From positions 1 through 34,921 of the IMG/VR virus record IMGVR_UViG_3300037882_000756: a stretch of DNA of 34,921 bases; one strand, given 5' to 3'. The position numbers and the translations under genes are program-made. This stretch comes from a virus. A model generated the notes under the pieces. That model was not told the DNA's origin. It was given only the letters and a program-made list of their open reading frames with translations, and made no database searches. Shown piece by piece: positions 7,728-15,001 of this stretch; position 1 is the first letter of the stretch, and every line of letters begins with the position of its first letter.

Positions 7728-8354
7728 TTACTCCTTGATTTTCAAGACCCCCCACCCGATCTGGGTATATGGGGCGTCGTGTATGATGGTCGAGCGCGGA
7801 TTGAATACGATACGGTATCCCGCCGCCTTTGCCCGACTGGTAAAATCGACATCCTCGGCCTGATTGAAGCCGAGTTCATCATCCCATTGCACGCGCTCCC
7901 AAACGTGTCGTTTCATGATCGTCAAACCCCCCGTCAATGACTGGTATTCATGCTCCTCACCGTATTCCAGCAGCCAGTTCTTGCCCGCGTAGTGCGCCTT
8001 CCAGTCCCAATAGCGCGTCCCGTCCGGGTTGAGTATTTTGCAGGACATCAGGTCCCAATCGCCGTCCATTCTTTCCAGCCCTTCGTGGAAATCTTTCTGG
8101 AAGATCATATCGTCGTCGGCAACAACAAGAATGTCCCCGCGGGCCGTGGCGACCGCCGCATTTCTCATCGCGCCCAAACGCCCCTGTCGCGCGGTGTGCG
8201 GCATCGGCGCGATCACATCCGCGCTTATACCCACCTGTGGATTACCAGCCACGACGATCTCATATTCAGGCATGTTCAAGGCATGGATGCTGTCCAGCTC
8301 CGCCTCTAACTTGTCAGGCTCTTTTCCGTCGGTGATGATGCAGAAGGAGATCAC
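7728..8354 (-). CDS. Glycosyltransferase, GT2-like (GT-A fold)
   Basis: 208 residues from a GTG at 8354 that overlaps the stop of the upstream glycosyltransferase (GTGA). The longer reading from 8375 would overlap further without a better ribosome site. The N-terminus ISFCIITDGKEPDKLEAELDSI is a GT-A Rossmann start. Residues 72-85 read GDILVVADDDMIF, with the DDD giving the metal and nucleotide-sugar site. Near residues 165-180 'ELGFNQAEDVDFTSRAKAAGY' matches the acceptor-side ED motif of GT2/GT27-like enzymes, and a trailing H..PY fits. It would transfer a sugar from a nucleotide-sugar donor in the cytoplasm. Donor and acceptor cannot be read from sequence. It is the last gene of the sugar cassette. 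Confidence 0.85.
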   Translation of the reverse strand: MISFCIITDGKEPDKLEAELDSIHALNMPEYEIVVAGNPQVGISADVIAPMPHTARQGRLGAMRNAAVATARGDILVVADDDMIFQKDFHEGLERMDGDWDLMSCKILNPDGTRYWDWKAHYAGKNWLLEYGEEHEYQSLTGGLTIMKRHVWERVQWDDELGFNQAEDVDFTSRAKAAGYRIVFNPRSTIIHDAPYTQIGWGVLKIKE

Positions 8355-9148
8355 TGTGCCCTCGCCTTGATCCATTCGATTGTCTCGCCGATCTCATCCC
8401 ATAGCTCGTCAATATCGCCGCGCCATTCGGGACGGATCATTTCCCTGACCTTATCCTTTTCCAGTGACGTATAATGTTCGCCATTCCATCCGTCCGCTTT
8501 ATCCGCCTTGCAGCGCTTCATGTGCAGCATGGAAATACCCATGCAGGTCGAAGGCGCATTGATCGGCACGACCTCCCATTTCTGGCTGCGGATGAACTTG
8601 AATATCGAAGGCTCGTTATTGAACACCGCCTCGTCCCAGCCGCCATTGGTCGGGTTCTCCATGCTTAACTGGTCGCAGTCGGGACCTGCCAGATTCAGGA
8701 TCGCCCGCCCGTAATAGTGCGGCACGTCCGGGCTGTCCTTTACGGCGTCCACAATGCGCTGGAACGACGAAAGGCAGATTACGTCGCCCTCGCTCTTTGA
8801 GATCCACGAATATTTGCACTTCGATAACGCCCAATTGCTCATATGTACCAAATGACCGGGCTGGTTCGGGTCTTTGTTGTAAAAGCCTTCCGTGTCGATC
8901 CAGTCCACGATCAAGGGGTAGTGATGGACGTTGATATTGCTGAAAGTTTCCGCAAGTTCATTGGCGATCTGCTCCGTATCGTCGTCGCTCGGCTGTGTGA
9001 CAATAACCACCTCATCCAGGTAGGGGAGGTGCGAAAGGACGGCGCCCTTCATGAACTGCGCCTCATTACGGACGCGGATGCAGCCGCTGATGCCGAACGG
9101 TTTATGCCGTTCCTGCCATTCCTTCCAATCGATCTCATAAGGTTCCAT
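8351..9148 (-). CDS. Glycosyltransferase-like protein, GT2 type
   Basis: 265 residues. 'FGISGCIRVRNEAQFMKGAVLSHLPYLDEVVIVTQPSDDDTEQIANEL' is the classic opening of GT2 enzymes (RNE...L..SL.p..DEivvv...S.D.T..i). The usual DxD is not present. The nearest counterpart is 'KYSWISKSEGDVICLSS', with EGD in its place. Enzymes of this type acting on cell-surface glycans often have a D.DE or D.D here, so activity is plausible but not certain. Its start overlaps the stop of the next cassette gene upstream (ATG at 9148). Sugar and acceptor are unknown. Confidence 0.78.
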   Translation of the reverse strand: MEPYEIDWKEWQERHKPFGISGCIRVRNEAQFMKGAVLSHLPYLDEVVIVTQPSDDDTEQIANELAETFSNINVHHYPLIVDWIDTEGFYNKDPNQPGHLVHMSNWALSKCKYSWISKSEGDVICLSSFQRIVDAVKDSPDVPHYYGRAILNLAGPDCDQLSMENPTNGGWDEAVFNNEPSIFKFIRSQKWEVVPINAPSTCMGISMLHMKRCKADKADGWNGEHYTSLEKDKVREMIRPEWRGDIDELWDEIGETIEWIKARAQ

Positions 9149-9948
9149 TAATCACTTATCACTGTTTTTCGGGATGTCCGTATGGCAGGCTTCTTTTCCT
9201 CCGCTGTCTCTTTTAATCCTTTCAGCAGCTTTTCCATATCGAGATAATATTTTGCCGTCCACGCGCATTTGCGATGGTCGCCCGAACCGTGCCATACCCC
9301 GCCATCATCATCCACCATGTCACGCACCGCCTCAACCAGACCGTAACAAGCGATATTATTTTTCAGGCACAATACGGCGATCTGCGCGGTCGCACAGGTA
9401 TCCGATCCCTGCGTGTCGAAAGGTAGCAGCGTCCTTCCCTGTGCAAACGGCAAAAGGTATCCGCTGATGTCCAGCCCCATGTTATGCAGCCCTTCCAGCG
9501 CGTATGCCATGTAATGAGTCCGCGTTGGCGTTAATTCATTTTCGGGTATGGAATCGAGTTTCAAGCCTGCCAGCGCCAGTGCGCGCAGATTGTATTGATG
9601 CGTTTCCTGTGTGTCCGCATGGATGCGCAAGCGCCCGAATAGAAGCATTTTATCCAGCCATTTTTGCGCCCTGTTCGCTGCCTGGTCACGACCCGCCGCG
9701 CGCAAACCCTCCATGCAGGCGGCGGTATCGAACGGGCGTTGGATACCATCCAGTCCGTTGAACGATCCGTTGCCGTTCTGTACCTTTTCAAGCCAGTCCG
9801 CGATCCTCTCGGCAAATTCCTTCTCGCCATAACTCAACAGGGTGGGGATGAGGTAGCCGCTGCATTCTGGATAAGCCTGCTGCCCCTCCCATGCCGCGAT
9901 GCCGCCCGTTTCCAATTCCTGAGATTTCAGCCAGTCGATGGTTTTCAT
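9148..9948 (-). CDS. Alpha/alpha-toroid protein (prenyltransferase/terpene cyclase-like fold)
   Basis: 266 residues. Helical hairpins repeat with short Gly-rich turns: 'LKSQELETGGIAAWEG', 'LEKVQNGNGSFNGLDGIQRPFDTAACMEGL', 'DTQGSDTCATAQIAVLCL', 'RDMVDDDGGVWHGSGDHRKCAWTAKYYLDM'. The QNGNGSF and DGGVW motifs resemble the QW-type turns of squalene-hopene cyclase and prenyltransferase beta-subunit toroids, also found in alpha-L-fucosidase/glycosidase-like six-hairpin proteins. The acidic DXDD cyclase motif is not seen (VDDDGG is a turn). It is embedded between glycosyltransferases, so a role in glycan handling is more likely than terpene chemistry. The fold call is from pattern, and the function is unknown. 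Confidence 0.6.
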   Translation of the reverse strand: MKTIDWLKSQELETGGIAAWEGQQAYPECSGYLIPTLLSYGEKEFAERIADWLEKVQNGNGSFNGLDGIQRPFDTAACMEGLRAAGRDQAANRAQKWLDKMLLFGRLRIHADTQETHQYNLRALALAGLKLDSIPENELTPTRTHYMAYALEGLHNMGLDISGYLLPFAQGRTLLPFDTQGSDTCATAQIAVLCLKNNIACYGLVEAVRDMVDDDGGVWHGSGDHRKCAWTAKYYLDMEKLLKGLKETAEEKKPAIRTSRKTVISD

Positions 9949-9974
9949 TGATCTACTCCGTAGGTGGGGGGATG

Positions 9975-10026
9975 GAGTAATTTATCATTCGATATAATAA
10001 ACATTATATGGAATGATAAATTACTC
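9975..10026. repeat. Near-perfect 52-bp palindrome (hairpin)
   Basis: Left arm GAGTAATTTATCATTC (9975-9990) and right arm GAATGATAAATTACTC (10011-10026) are perfect inverted repeats. Inside them ATATAAT (9992-9998) pairs with ATTATAT (10003-10009), leaving one G:G mismatch and a 4-nt AAAC loop. That gives 23 paired bases. It fills most of the 84-bp gap between the methyltransferase stop (10033) and the toroid-protein start (9948) and is far more AT-rich than its surroundings. There is no T-run on the minus-strand side, so it is not a textbook terminator. It could act as an RNA-processing or stabilising hairpin, an attenuator, a protein-binding dyad or a recombination site. Confidence 0.9.
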
Positions 10027-10032
10027 TTGTTT

Positions 10033-10653
10033 TCAGGCATTTTTCACCACTGTATGCAGACAGCACAAATTGAAGCCCTCATGGTAGACCGCGTTCTTTT
10101 TGTCCAATACCAATTCACCGTCGATTACCAGCCCGTTCTCATCCAGCGAATTGAGAAACTTTCCCAATGCCACGCCCGGATACTGCCCCAATGGTTTATC
10201 CATGTCGTACTGCACATCGAAGGTTAATATCATCCTGCCATCAGGCTTGAGCAGCCGCGCAAACTCCGCCACGGCATCGCCGATCATGTCGCCCATATCC
10301 TCAAGCACGGATATGCAGAAAATACGGTCAAGGCTGGCCGCCTCGATCTGCTTGATTGGCTGCGTAATGGACGCGATCACGAACTGCATGTTGTCGGCAG
10401 GCTGTTGCTGCATCAAGCGCACATCCAGATCAACGGCATAGACAAATCCGCATATCTCAGCCAGCGCATCCTTGAACGGGCGATACATCCAGCCTGTACC
10501 CATATCCGCCGCCACCTGCGACGCTTCGGCGTGCCCAAGCGCCCAGCCGTACTCATAAGGGCGGCTCCACCATTGCTCGGGCAGTTTCATTCCCGCCACG
10601 ATCTCAGAGCGCTTATCGCTGTACTTGAAGAATCCGTTAGTCTTTGAACTCAT
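10033..10653 (-). CDS. SAM-dependent class I methyltransferase
   Basis: 206 residues. 'VAADMGTGWMYRPFKDAL' is a motif I (G.G) loop, 'CGFVYAVDLDVRLM' gives the acidic residue that holds the adenosine ribose, and 'LDRIFCISVLEDMGDMIGDAVAEFARLLKPDGRMILTFDV' is the standard motif IV-VI strand (LE.....EF.R.LKPGG...). This is the small-molecule/sugar-methyltransferase type commonly found in polysaccharide clusters. The start overlaps the stop of the GT2-like gene by 17 nt. Substrate unknown; a methylated sugar or glycan terminus is the natural inference from its neighbours. Confidence 0.85.
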   Translation of the reverse strand: MSSKTNGFFKYSDKRSEIVAGMKLPEQWWSRPYEYGWALGHAEASQVAADMGTGWMYRPFKDALAEICGFVYAVDLDVRLMQQQPADNMQFVIASITQPIKQIEAASLDRIFCISVLEDMGDMIGDAVAEFARLLKPDGRMILTFDVQYDMDKPLGQYPGVALGKFLNSLDENGLVIDGELVLDKKNAVYHEGFNLCCLHTVVKNA

Positions 10654-11383
10654 TGTTCATCCTGTTCCACCATTGCGGACCGTACCGCGCGGATAATATC
10701 TCCCGCATCTGGTCGCCTGCCTTCGCCTGCCGTTCCTGCGCGGTCATGTTCATGCGCTTCATGCTGTATCCGATGTCCGTCACCTTCTTGACAGGCACGG
10801 ACTCGGAAAGCCATATGGTCTTTTTATCACGCCGCGCCTTCCAGCACGTTTCGAGATCGATACCCCAGGCGTATGTCAGCGCGGGGTCGAAACGACCAAC
10901 GCTGTCGAACCAGTCGGCACGGTACAAACTGGCGATGTTATCCACCATCCATGTCTTTGTCCAGCCCGCGCCCGTCACGCCTTTCATGTGTTCCCATGAG
11001 GTCGTGCTGTCCTTCGTCAAAACAGGATGGCAGGCAACCGCATGATCGTAACTTTCGAAACATTTGAGCATCGGCGTCAGCGGATCACCAGTACCAGGCA
11101 CGAACTCAGCCGATGTGATGATGAACCAATATGCAAAGTACGGCTTTCCATGCTTGCGCGCCAGCGCGTCGGCGTAATGCAGGCCCATCAGCCAGCCGTT
11201 CGTGGTCTGCACGTTCTCATCCAGTCTCAGGGCCGTGTACTTGCTAGGCTTTTTGAGTTCGGAGCCGTTATCGATCACGAACACGTCACACGGACTCTTG
11301 ACATTGGCGGCGATGTACTCCGCCAGCGCGTCAGCGCGTTCGGGCATATTAAAATTCACAATGAAAGCGGCGGTCTTATGCAT
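10637..11383 (-). CDS. Glycosyltransferase, GT2 type
   Basis: 248 residues. It begins 'KTAAFIVNFNMPERADALAEYI', a GT2 start with the 'VNFN' strand. 'DVFVIDNGSELKKPS' is the second strand with the usual D.GS. The expected D.D region is replaced by 'YFAYWFIITSAEFVPG', with no clear DxD. The C-terminal 'VDNIASLYRADWFDSVGRFDPALTYAWGIDLETCWKARRDKKTIWLSESVPV' has the GFD...E.DLC.RA-like acceptor motif of rhamnosyl/hexosyl transferases. So family membership is strong, while metal binding may differ. The next gene in the cassette is the methyltransferase. Confidence 0.83.
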   Translation of the reverse strand: MHKTAAFIVNFNMPERADALAEYIAANVKSPCDVFVIDNGSELKKPSKYTALRLDENVQTTNGWLMGLHYADALARKHGKPYFAYWFIITSAEFVPGTGDPLTPMLKCFESYDHAVACHPVLTKDSTTSWEHMKGVTGAGWTKTWMVDNIASLYRADWFDSVGRFDPALTYAWGIDLETCWKARRDKKTIWLSESVPVKKVTDIGYSMKRMNMTAQERQAKAGDQMREILSARYGPQWWNRMNNEFKD

Positions 11384-11639
11384 GCAAATCCAATTCTTTT
11401 AACTCTTTGCTAATTTCCATATTCTCAATATGGTGATGCGTTACTATAACTATCAACGAATTGCACGATTCGCATTTAAGATATATTGGTTGTATAGTCC
11501 TGAAAACATGAGTGCCATCTTCTTTATCGACAAGATACTGCCCGACAATTCTCTGTGAAACCTGCGAGGCGCAATTATCGCAAATACCCTCATGCTGGAA
11601 TTGATATAAGTTTCCTCTTATCAAATTACAATCACACAT
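11376..11639 (-). CDS. Small zinc-ribbon-like protein, AT-rich insert in glycan cassette
   Basis: 87 residues, overlapping both neighbours by 8 nt. Cys pairs CDC, CDNC and CESC are spaced like a zinc ribbon or rubredoxin knuckle (CDNCASQ... and LKCESCNSLIV). The rest is charged, with an HHH run. Its DNA is clearly AT-richer than the flanking glycosyltransferase genes, suggesting later acquisition. No function is evident. It may be a small regulator or a metal-binding accessory protein. Short CxxC proteins recur throughout this phage. Confidence 0.65.
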   Translation of the reverse strand: MCDCNLIRGNLYQFQHEGICDNCASQVSQRIVGQYLVDKEDGTHVFRTIQPIYLKCESCNSLIVIVTHHHIENMEISKELKELDLHA

Positions 11640-12873
11640 TTACACTCACCCGCTTTCCCGTCATATCACGCACGGCGGCCAGTTCCTTTTCGGCGGCTTC
11701 GTCATCTTCTTCCAGTTGCTTGAGGAACGGCAGCCAATAACGATTTACAACGGTATCCGCGTCATAGTCCAAAGCGCCCAGCCGCGCCTTCGTCCTGTAT
11801 TGCGGATTACCACGCTTGCTGTATGCCTGTTCCAGCGCGTCCACTATCGCCCCCACTCGCGGGGTGAATTGGAACGCAGCCAGCGGCGTCCAGACGGGTT
11901 CGCTTTCCTCTTTCGGTATCTTCCACCCGCTGAAACACAGTTCGCCCATGGCCGTCCAGTCCCCCACTATGACCGGAGCGCCGCATGCCTGCGCCTCCAC
12001 AATCGGGATGCCGAAGCCCTCGCCTGTCGAAGCCAATAGATGCACGTCCATCAATGAATACAGGTTGGCGAGATAGGATTTTGGATAACCGAGGTAGTAA
12101 CTGTATTGATCGGGGAAAAATACATCCCTGCCGACCTCCAGCCCCATCAGCGTACAGAACTCAGGCAGGTTGACGCCGTTGTATTCCCCGTTCTCGCTTC
12201 GGCTGGTATGCAGGTACAGCACCGCGTCGCGGTGCTTGCGTTTGAACTCGATGAAGGCCTGGATGTTCTGCGTAAACGCCTTGCGGCTTGGAGCGCCCTT
12301 GTTTGCGGCCACCATGCCGACGATAAAGGCATCCTCGGGCAATGGCGTACCCGCCCGTTTCAGCTTGTCGAAACTTTCAGCGCGGTCCTGCGGCTGTAAT
12401 ATCTTTGTATCCACCGCGTGCGGGATGTAGTGATAATCCAATCCCGCCTGCTCCATCATCTTCGCGCCATGTTTGGAGAATACAATGCGCCTGTATGCGC
12501 GTTCCACTGCCACTTTGACGAACTGCGGCAGCGGTTCCGAATCGACGGGGAAATAGGGTATCCAGCGGATCTTCAACTCCCGCACACTGTCAAAGAACGG
12601 ACTGTTGTTGAATACCCAGGCGTCCACCAAAGAAAACAGGTACTTTGCTCCATACTGTTTGGTATGCGCGGCGGCGATGTCCTGCCCGTAGTCCTGGTGT
12701 CCTTTCGGGAATACAGGCATGCCCTGCCATTGCAGGATGCCGCCATGCAGTCCGTAAAAAGCAATGATGGCGGGGTTATGTCCCGCCTCCCTGATGTGTT
12801 TCAGGAACAGGGCGGTTTGATCGCCATATCCCGTACTCGCCCAGGGCGCGTTGGAAAGCCATGTAAATTTCAA
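11632..12873 (-). CDS. Glycosyltransferase family 4-like (GT-B fold)
   Basis: 413 residues, the first gene of the sugar cassette. The N-terminal half opens 'KFTWLSNAPWASTGYGDQT', a GT4-type Gly-rich acceptor loop. 'YIPHAVDTK' (about 150-156) is the linker motif ('P.GVD'). Residues 181-200 start the C-terminal Rossmann domain (FIVGMVAANKGAPSRKAF). 'STGEGFGIPIVEAQACGAPVIVGD' (282-305) is the E-x7-E donor-binding motif (E285, E293). The enzyme should transfer a sugar from a nucleotide donor with retention. The acceptor is unknown. It lies downstream of the decoration protein, separated by about 100 bp containing an inverted repeat. Confidence 0.92.
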   Translation of the reverse strand: MKFTWLSNAPWASTGYGDQTALFLKHIREAGHNPAIIAFYGLHGGILQWQGMPVFPKGHQDYGQDIAAAHTKQYGAKYLFSLVDAWVFNNSPFFDSVRELKIRWIPYFPVDSEPLPQFVKVAVERAYRRIVFSKHGAKMMEQAGLDYHYIPHAVDTKILQPQDRAESFDKLKRAGTPLPEDAFIVGMVAANKGAPSRKAFTQNIQAFIEFKRKHRDAVLYLHTSRSENGEYNGVNLPEFCTLMGLEVGRDVFFPDQYSYYLGYPKSYLANLYSLMDVHLLASTGEGFGIPIVEAQACGAPVIVGDWTAMGELCFSGWKIPKEESEPVWTPLAAFQFTPRVGAIVDALEQAYSKRGNPQYRTKARLGALDYDADTVVNRYWLPFLKQLEEDDEAAEKELAAVRDMTGKRVSVNV

Positions 12874-12905
12874 AACGTACTCCCTTCGTTTCTATGCTCC
12901 CAAAA

Positions 12906-12970
12906 GGGACAGGCAGGGAGGGAGCGTCCTTTTCGGCATGTGTGCGTCCACCCGTTGCCTAGCCTGTCCC
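12906..12970 (-). terminator. Possible terminator or structured leader between decoration and sugar genes
   Basis: A 9-bp perfect inverted repeat, GGGACAGGC (12906-12914) and GCCTGTCCC (12962-12970), is followed on the minus strand by TTTT. The loop is long (47 nt) and contains little obvious structure. It sits in the ~100-bp gap after the decoration gene and could reduce read-through into the glycan cassette. The T-run is only four bases, so strength is doubtful. Confidence 0.45.
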
Positions 12971-12977
12971 ATATTTG

Positions 12978-13376
12978 TTATTTGCCGAATTGCAGGTGTA
13001 CGGTCACAACTGCGTTGGTCGGGTTGCCTGCGGTATCTTCCTGATAGTCCAGCACGAGCCATTCGCCCGCGTCCAGGAATGCCTGTGCGCTGTCCACGAC
13101 GAAAGCCTGCGGGACTGCATCCGCCCAAATGGTCGCAGCCGTCCCGCCGATGGCCGCCGTGATGGTGCCGTTGACAGCGGGGGTGCCTGCGTTGGAATAC
13201 TTGAGCAGTTGGAACGAGAAGGACGTGCCTGCATTGGTGGCCGCGCCGTTCACCGCCGAGGCGGAAAGAACGCGCACACCGCCGCCCAAACTATCGGACG
13301 GAGCCTTATACAGGAATAGCTTTTTGTTATCGCCGCCTGGATCAGGAATGACACTGGAAACTGTAAACTGGTTCAT
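12978..13376 (-). CDS. Probable capsid decoration or minor head protein
   Basis: 132 residues immediately after the major capsid gene. The sequence is beta-rich with turns of Gly/Asn: FTVSSVIPDPGGDNKKLFLYKAP, 'INGAATNAGTSFSFQLLKYSNAGTPAVNGTITAAIGG', and 'AFLDAGEWLVLDYQEDTAGNPTNAVVTVHLQFGK'. No enzymatic motif is seen. Small beta proteins at this position often trimerise on the capsid surface to stabilise expanded heads. A virion spike or tail protein is an alternative. The gap after it holds an inverted repeat, so it may end the head transcript. Confidence 0.6.
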   Translation of the reverse strand: MNQFTVSSVIPDPGGDNKKLFLYKAPSDSLGGGVRVLSASAVNGAATNAGTSFSFQLLKYSNAGTPAVNGTITAAIGGTAATIWADAVPQAFVVDSAQAFLDAGEWLVLDYQEDTAGNPTNAVVTVHLQFGK

Positions 13377-13387
13377 GTCATACCTCC

Positions 13388-14251
13388 TTATGAAGTGGGT
13401 GCGGTTGCGTCAAAGATCATCTGGACGCCGCGTGTGGGTCGCCATACGCCATGAGCGTACACCGCCGACATATTGAACTCGGCACCGCGCCGCGATTCGT
13501 CCCGTTCGGGGCGGATACGGATGGCGCGCCGCCAATCCACTGCCAGCGCCTCACGCGGGAATACCCCGCCTGTGAAGTCGTCACTGGCATCGGGCGCGGC
13601 AAATACCTGGTAAATGGGAACGCCCATGAAGTTGAACGCCTTGCGGATGCCCTGCCGTGTAACTTCCTCGGTCACGCCGGGAGCCTGCGCCAGGGTAGCG
13701 CCTGCAATCGAGGCGGTCTTGGCAAGCACAGCGGCCTGGTATCCGTGAATGACGGCGCTCAGGGGTTTGGTCGCTGTCTTGTTGGCGTTGCGGGCCTGTG
13801 CGATGGCAGCCGAGACATATCCCCATGTGATCACGGTGCCGGCTGCGCCGACGGTCCCGCCCGTCAATGAGGCGATATCGCCGACAAGATCGGTTTCGAC
13901 CTTATCCAAAGCGGCATAGCCCAACTCGAGCGAAGCGTCGCGGATGATGTTTTCGGGGGCGTCTGACTCTGCGCGCAGATCGGTGATGAAGAACTGCAGA
14001 CCGATCTCGGCAGGCGTCAGGGTTTGATCCGCGGAAGGCGTAAAGCTGTCCGAGGTCAGGTCGTCGGCCTCGCCAATGCTCTTGGCAACGCCTTGATTGT
14101 ATTTGTACCCGACACGAGGATTTCCACCGCTGGCGTCACGGAAGTTCTGGATCAGACCTTGCATCTGTCCCAGTTCGCGCACGACAAAGATGGCGTTATC
14201 CTGTATGTCTTGGGCGATCCCTGAAAGATCGCCGTAAAGGTTAAGTGCCAT
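13388..14251 (-). CDS. Major capsid protein
   Basis: 287 residues with a good AGGAG. The sequence runs from an N-terminal helix (GDLSGIAQDIQDNAIFVVRELGQMQGLIQNFRD) to 'SASLELGYAALDKVETDLVGDIASLTGGTVG', then the 'SAVIHGYQAAVLAKTASI' spine helix, and a C-terminal A-domain 'AAPDASDDFTGGVFPREALAVDWRRAIRIRPERDES' ending 'RPTRGVQMIF'. This is an HK97-fold coat protein of the short N-arm P22/N4-gp56-like type. In that type R..I..RPERD.SR...E and a final G....W are typical. The gene lies directly after the scaffold and before the decoration protein. The order and the length agree. Confidence 0.85.
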   Translation of the reverse strand: MALNLYGDLSGIAQDIQDNAIFVVRELGQMQGLIQNFRDASGGNPRVGYKYNQGVAKSIGEADDLTSDSFTPSADQTLTPAEIGLQFFITDLRAESDAPENIIRDASLELGYAALDKVETDLVGDIASLTGGTVGAAGTVITWGYVSAAIAQARNANKTATKPLSAVIHGYQAAVLAKTASIAGATLAQAPGVTEEVTRQGIRKAFNFMGVPIYQVFAAPDASDDFTGGVFPREALAVDWRRAIRIRPERDESRRGAEFNMSAVYAHGVWRPTRGVQMIFDATAPTS

Positions 14252-14264
14252 GGTTGTTTCTCCT

Positions 14265-14279
14265 ACCCTGTAACAGGGT
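14265..14279 (-). promoter_or_regulatory. Stem-loop next to capsid ribosome-binding site
   Basis: ACCCTG TAA CAGGGT forms a 6-bp perfect stem with a 3-base loop. On the minus strand it ends 1-2 bases before the AGGAG of the major capsid gene. A hairpin there could stabilise the mRNA 5' side or tune initiation for the most abundant protein. The stem is clear; the role is inferred. Confidence 0.5.
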
Positions 14280-14294
14280 TTCTAAACGTGTGGT

Positions 14295-14810
14295 TTATCC
14301 ACCAAAGAGAAACGTTCTCCGGTCCTCGTCTGTCACGCCTTTGGTCTGTGCCTCGGCGGGTGACGATGGCGGGGCGCTGGCGCGCTTTGCCTTCGGCAGG
14401 CTTTCCAGCAGCGCCTTTGCATCGCTTTCCAACTCCTCAGGCGTCGCGCCTTTCAGTCGATCAGCAAACGCAAGCGGCAGCCCCACTTTCTCGGCTGCGT
14501 CCCTCTGGTGTTGCTTTCTTTCGAACTCAGTGGCCTTCTGTAAGGCTTCGTCGCGCTCGGCTTGCAGGCGTTCCGTCTCGGTCATCTGCGCCTTCTTGCG
14601 CTCCTGTTCCTGCCTATCATAAGATTCCACTTTCTTGTGAAGCCTTGCGGCCTCGTCGCTTTTGTTGGCTAGTTTCTTTTCAGCCTCCGCCAGCCGTGCC
14701 TTGAGTTCCTCGGGCGTCTCGCCCTTGACTTCCTCATGCACCTGCTCGGCAGCCTTTTCGACCGCTTCGCCTTCGGGCGTCTCGCCCTCTTTCTTGGTTT
14801 CTTCTAGCAT
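14295..14810 (-). CDS. Capsid scaffolding protein
   Basis: 171 residues from the ATG at 14810 (MLEETKKEGETPEGEA). GGCGGCG lies just before the start, and the longer upstream reading lacks coding character. The body is almost entirely charged helix (EELKARLAEAEKKLANKSDEAARLHKKVESYDRQEQERKKAQMTETERLQAERDE). This is the pattern of phage scaffolds that template capsid assembly and exit before DNA packaging. The C-terminus carries a capsid-binding-like basic tail near 'LFGG'. It precedes the major capsid gene, with a promoter-like site and a structured leader upstream. Confidence 0.88.
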   Translation of the reverse strand: MLEETKKEGETPEGEAVEKAAEQVHEEVKGETPEELKARLAEAEKKLANKSDEAARLHKKVESYDRQEQERKKAQMTETERLQAERDEALQKATEFERKQHQRDAAEKVGLPLAFADRLKGATPEELESDAKALLESLPKAKRASAPPSSPAEAQTKGVTDEDRRTFLFGG

Positions 14811-14835
14811 CTCGCCGCCTTTCCTGGAAACGCAA

Positions 14836-14888
14836 AAAGCGGCCACTCGCAACAATCTCATTTTGAGACTGTCACAAGTGACCGCTTT
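14836..14888 (-). promoter_or_regulatory. Nested inverted repeat in scaffold 5' leader
   Basis: Arms AAAGCGGCCACT (14836-14847) and AGTGACCGCTTT (14877-14888) pair with one mismatch, and inside them TCTCA/TGAGA (14856-14860, 14864-14868) form a second hairpin. The region is downstream of the promoter-like TGATAAAAT and upstream of the scaffold start, so it would be transcribed as a structured leader. It could be an operator, an attenuator or an RNA structure. I do not recognise it as a known riboswitch. Confidence 0.6.
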
Positions 14889-14955
14889 CGCGCTTACCTG
14901 TTTATTGCCGCTGCCCTGCATCACGCGGGGCGGGCGGGTCTATTTAGTTTTGACT

Positions 14956-14964
14956 ATTTTATCA
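14956..14964 (-). promoter_or_regulatory. Putative extended -10 promoter for head genes
   Basis: On the minus strand TGATAAAAT fits the extended -10 form TG-N-TATAAT with one mismatch. A -35 is not obvious, which is usual for extended -10 promoters. Initiation about seven bases further down would produce a leader of roughly 140 nt before the scaffold ATG. The same core recurs upstream of the lysis genes as TGATATAAT. Confidence 0.45.
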
Positions 14965-15001
14965 CAGTTTTACCAGGGCAACGACAGCACCCCGATCCCA
15001 T

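Noticed and set aside
9975-10026. Xer dif-type attachment site
   Set aside because: The centre resembles the 11-6-11 layout, but matches to known arms are partial and explained by the palindrome. No recombinase or integration boundary is visible, so it is only mentioned as an alternative.
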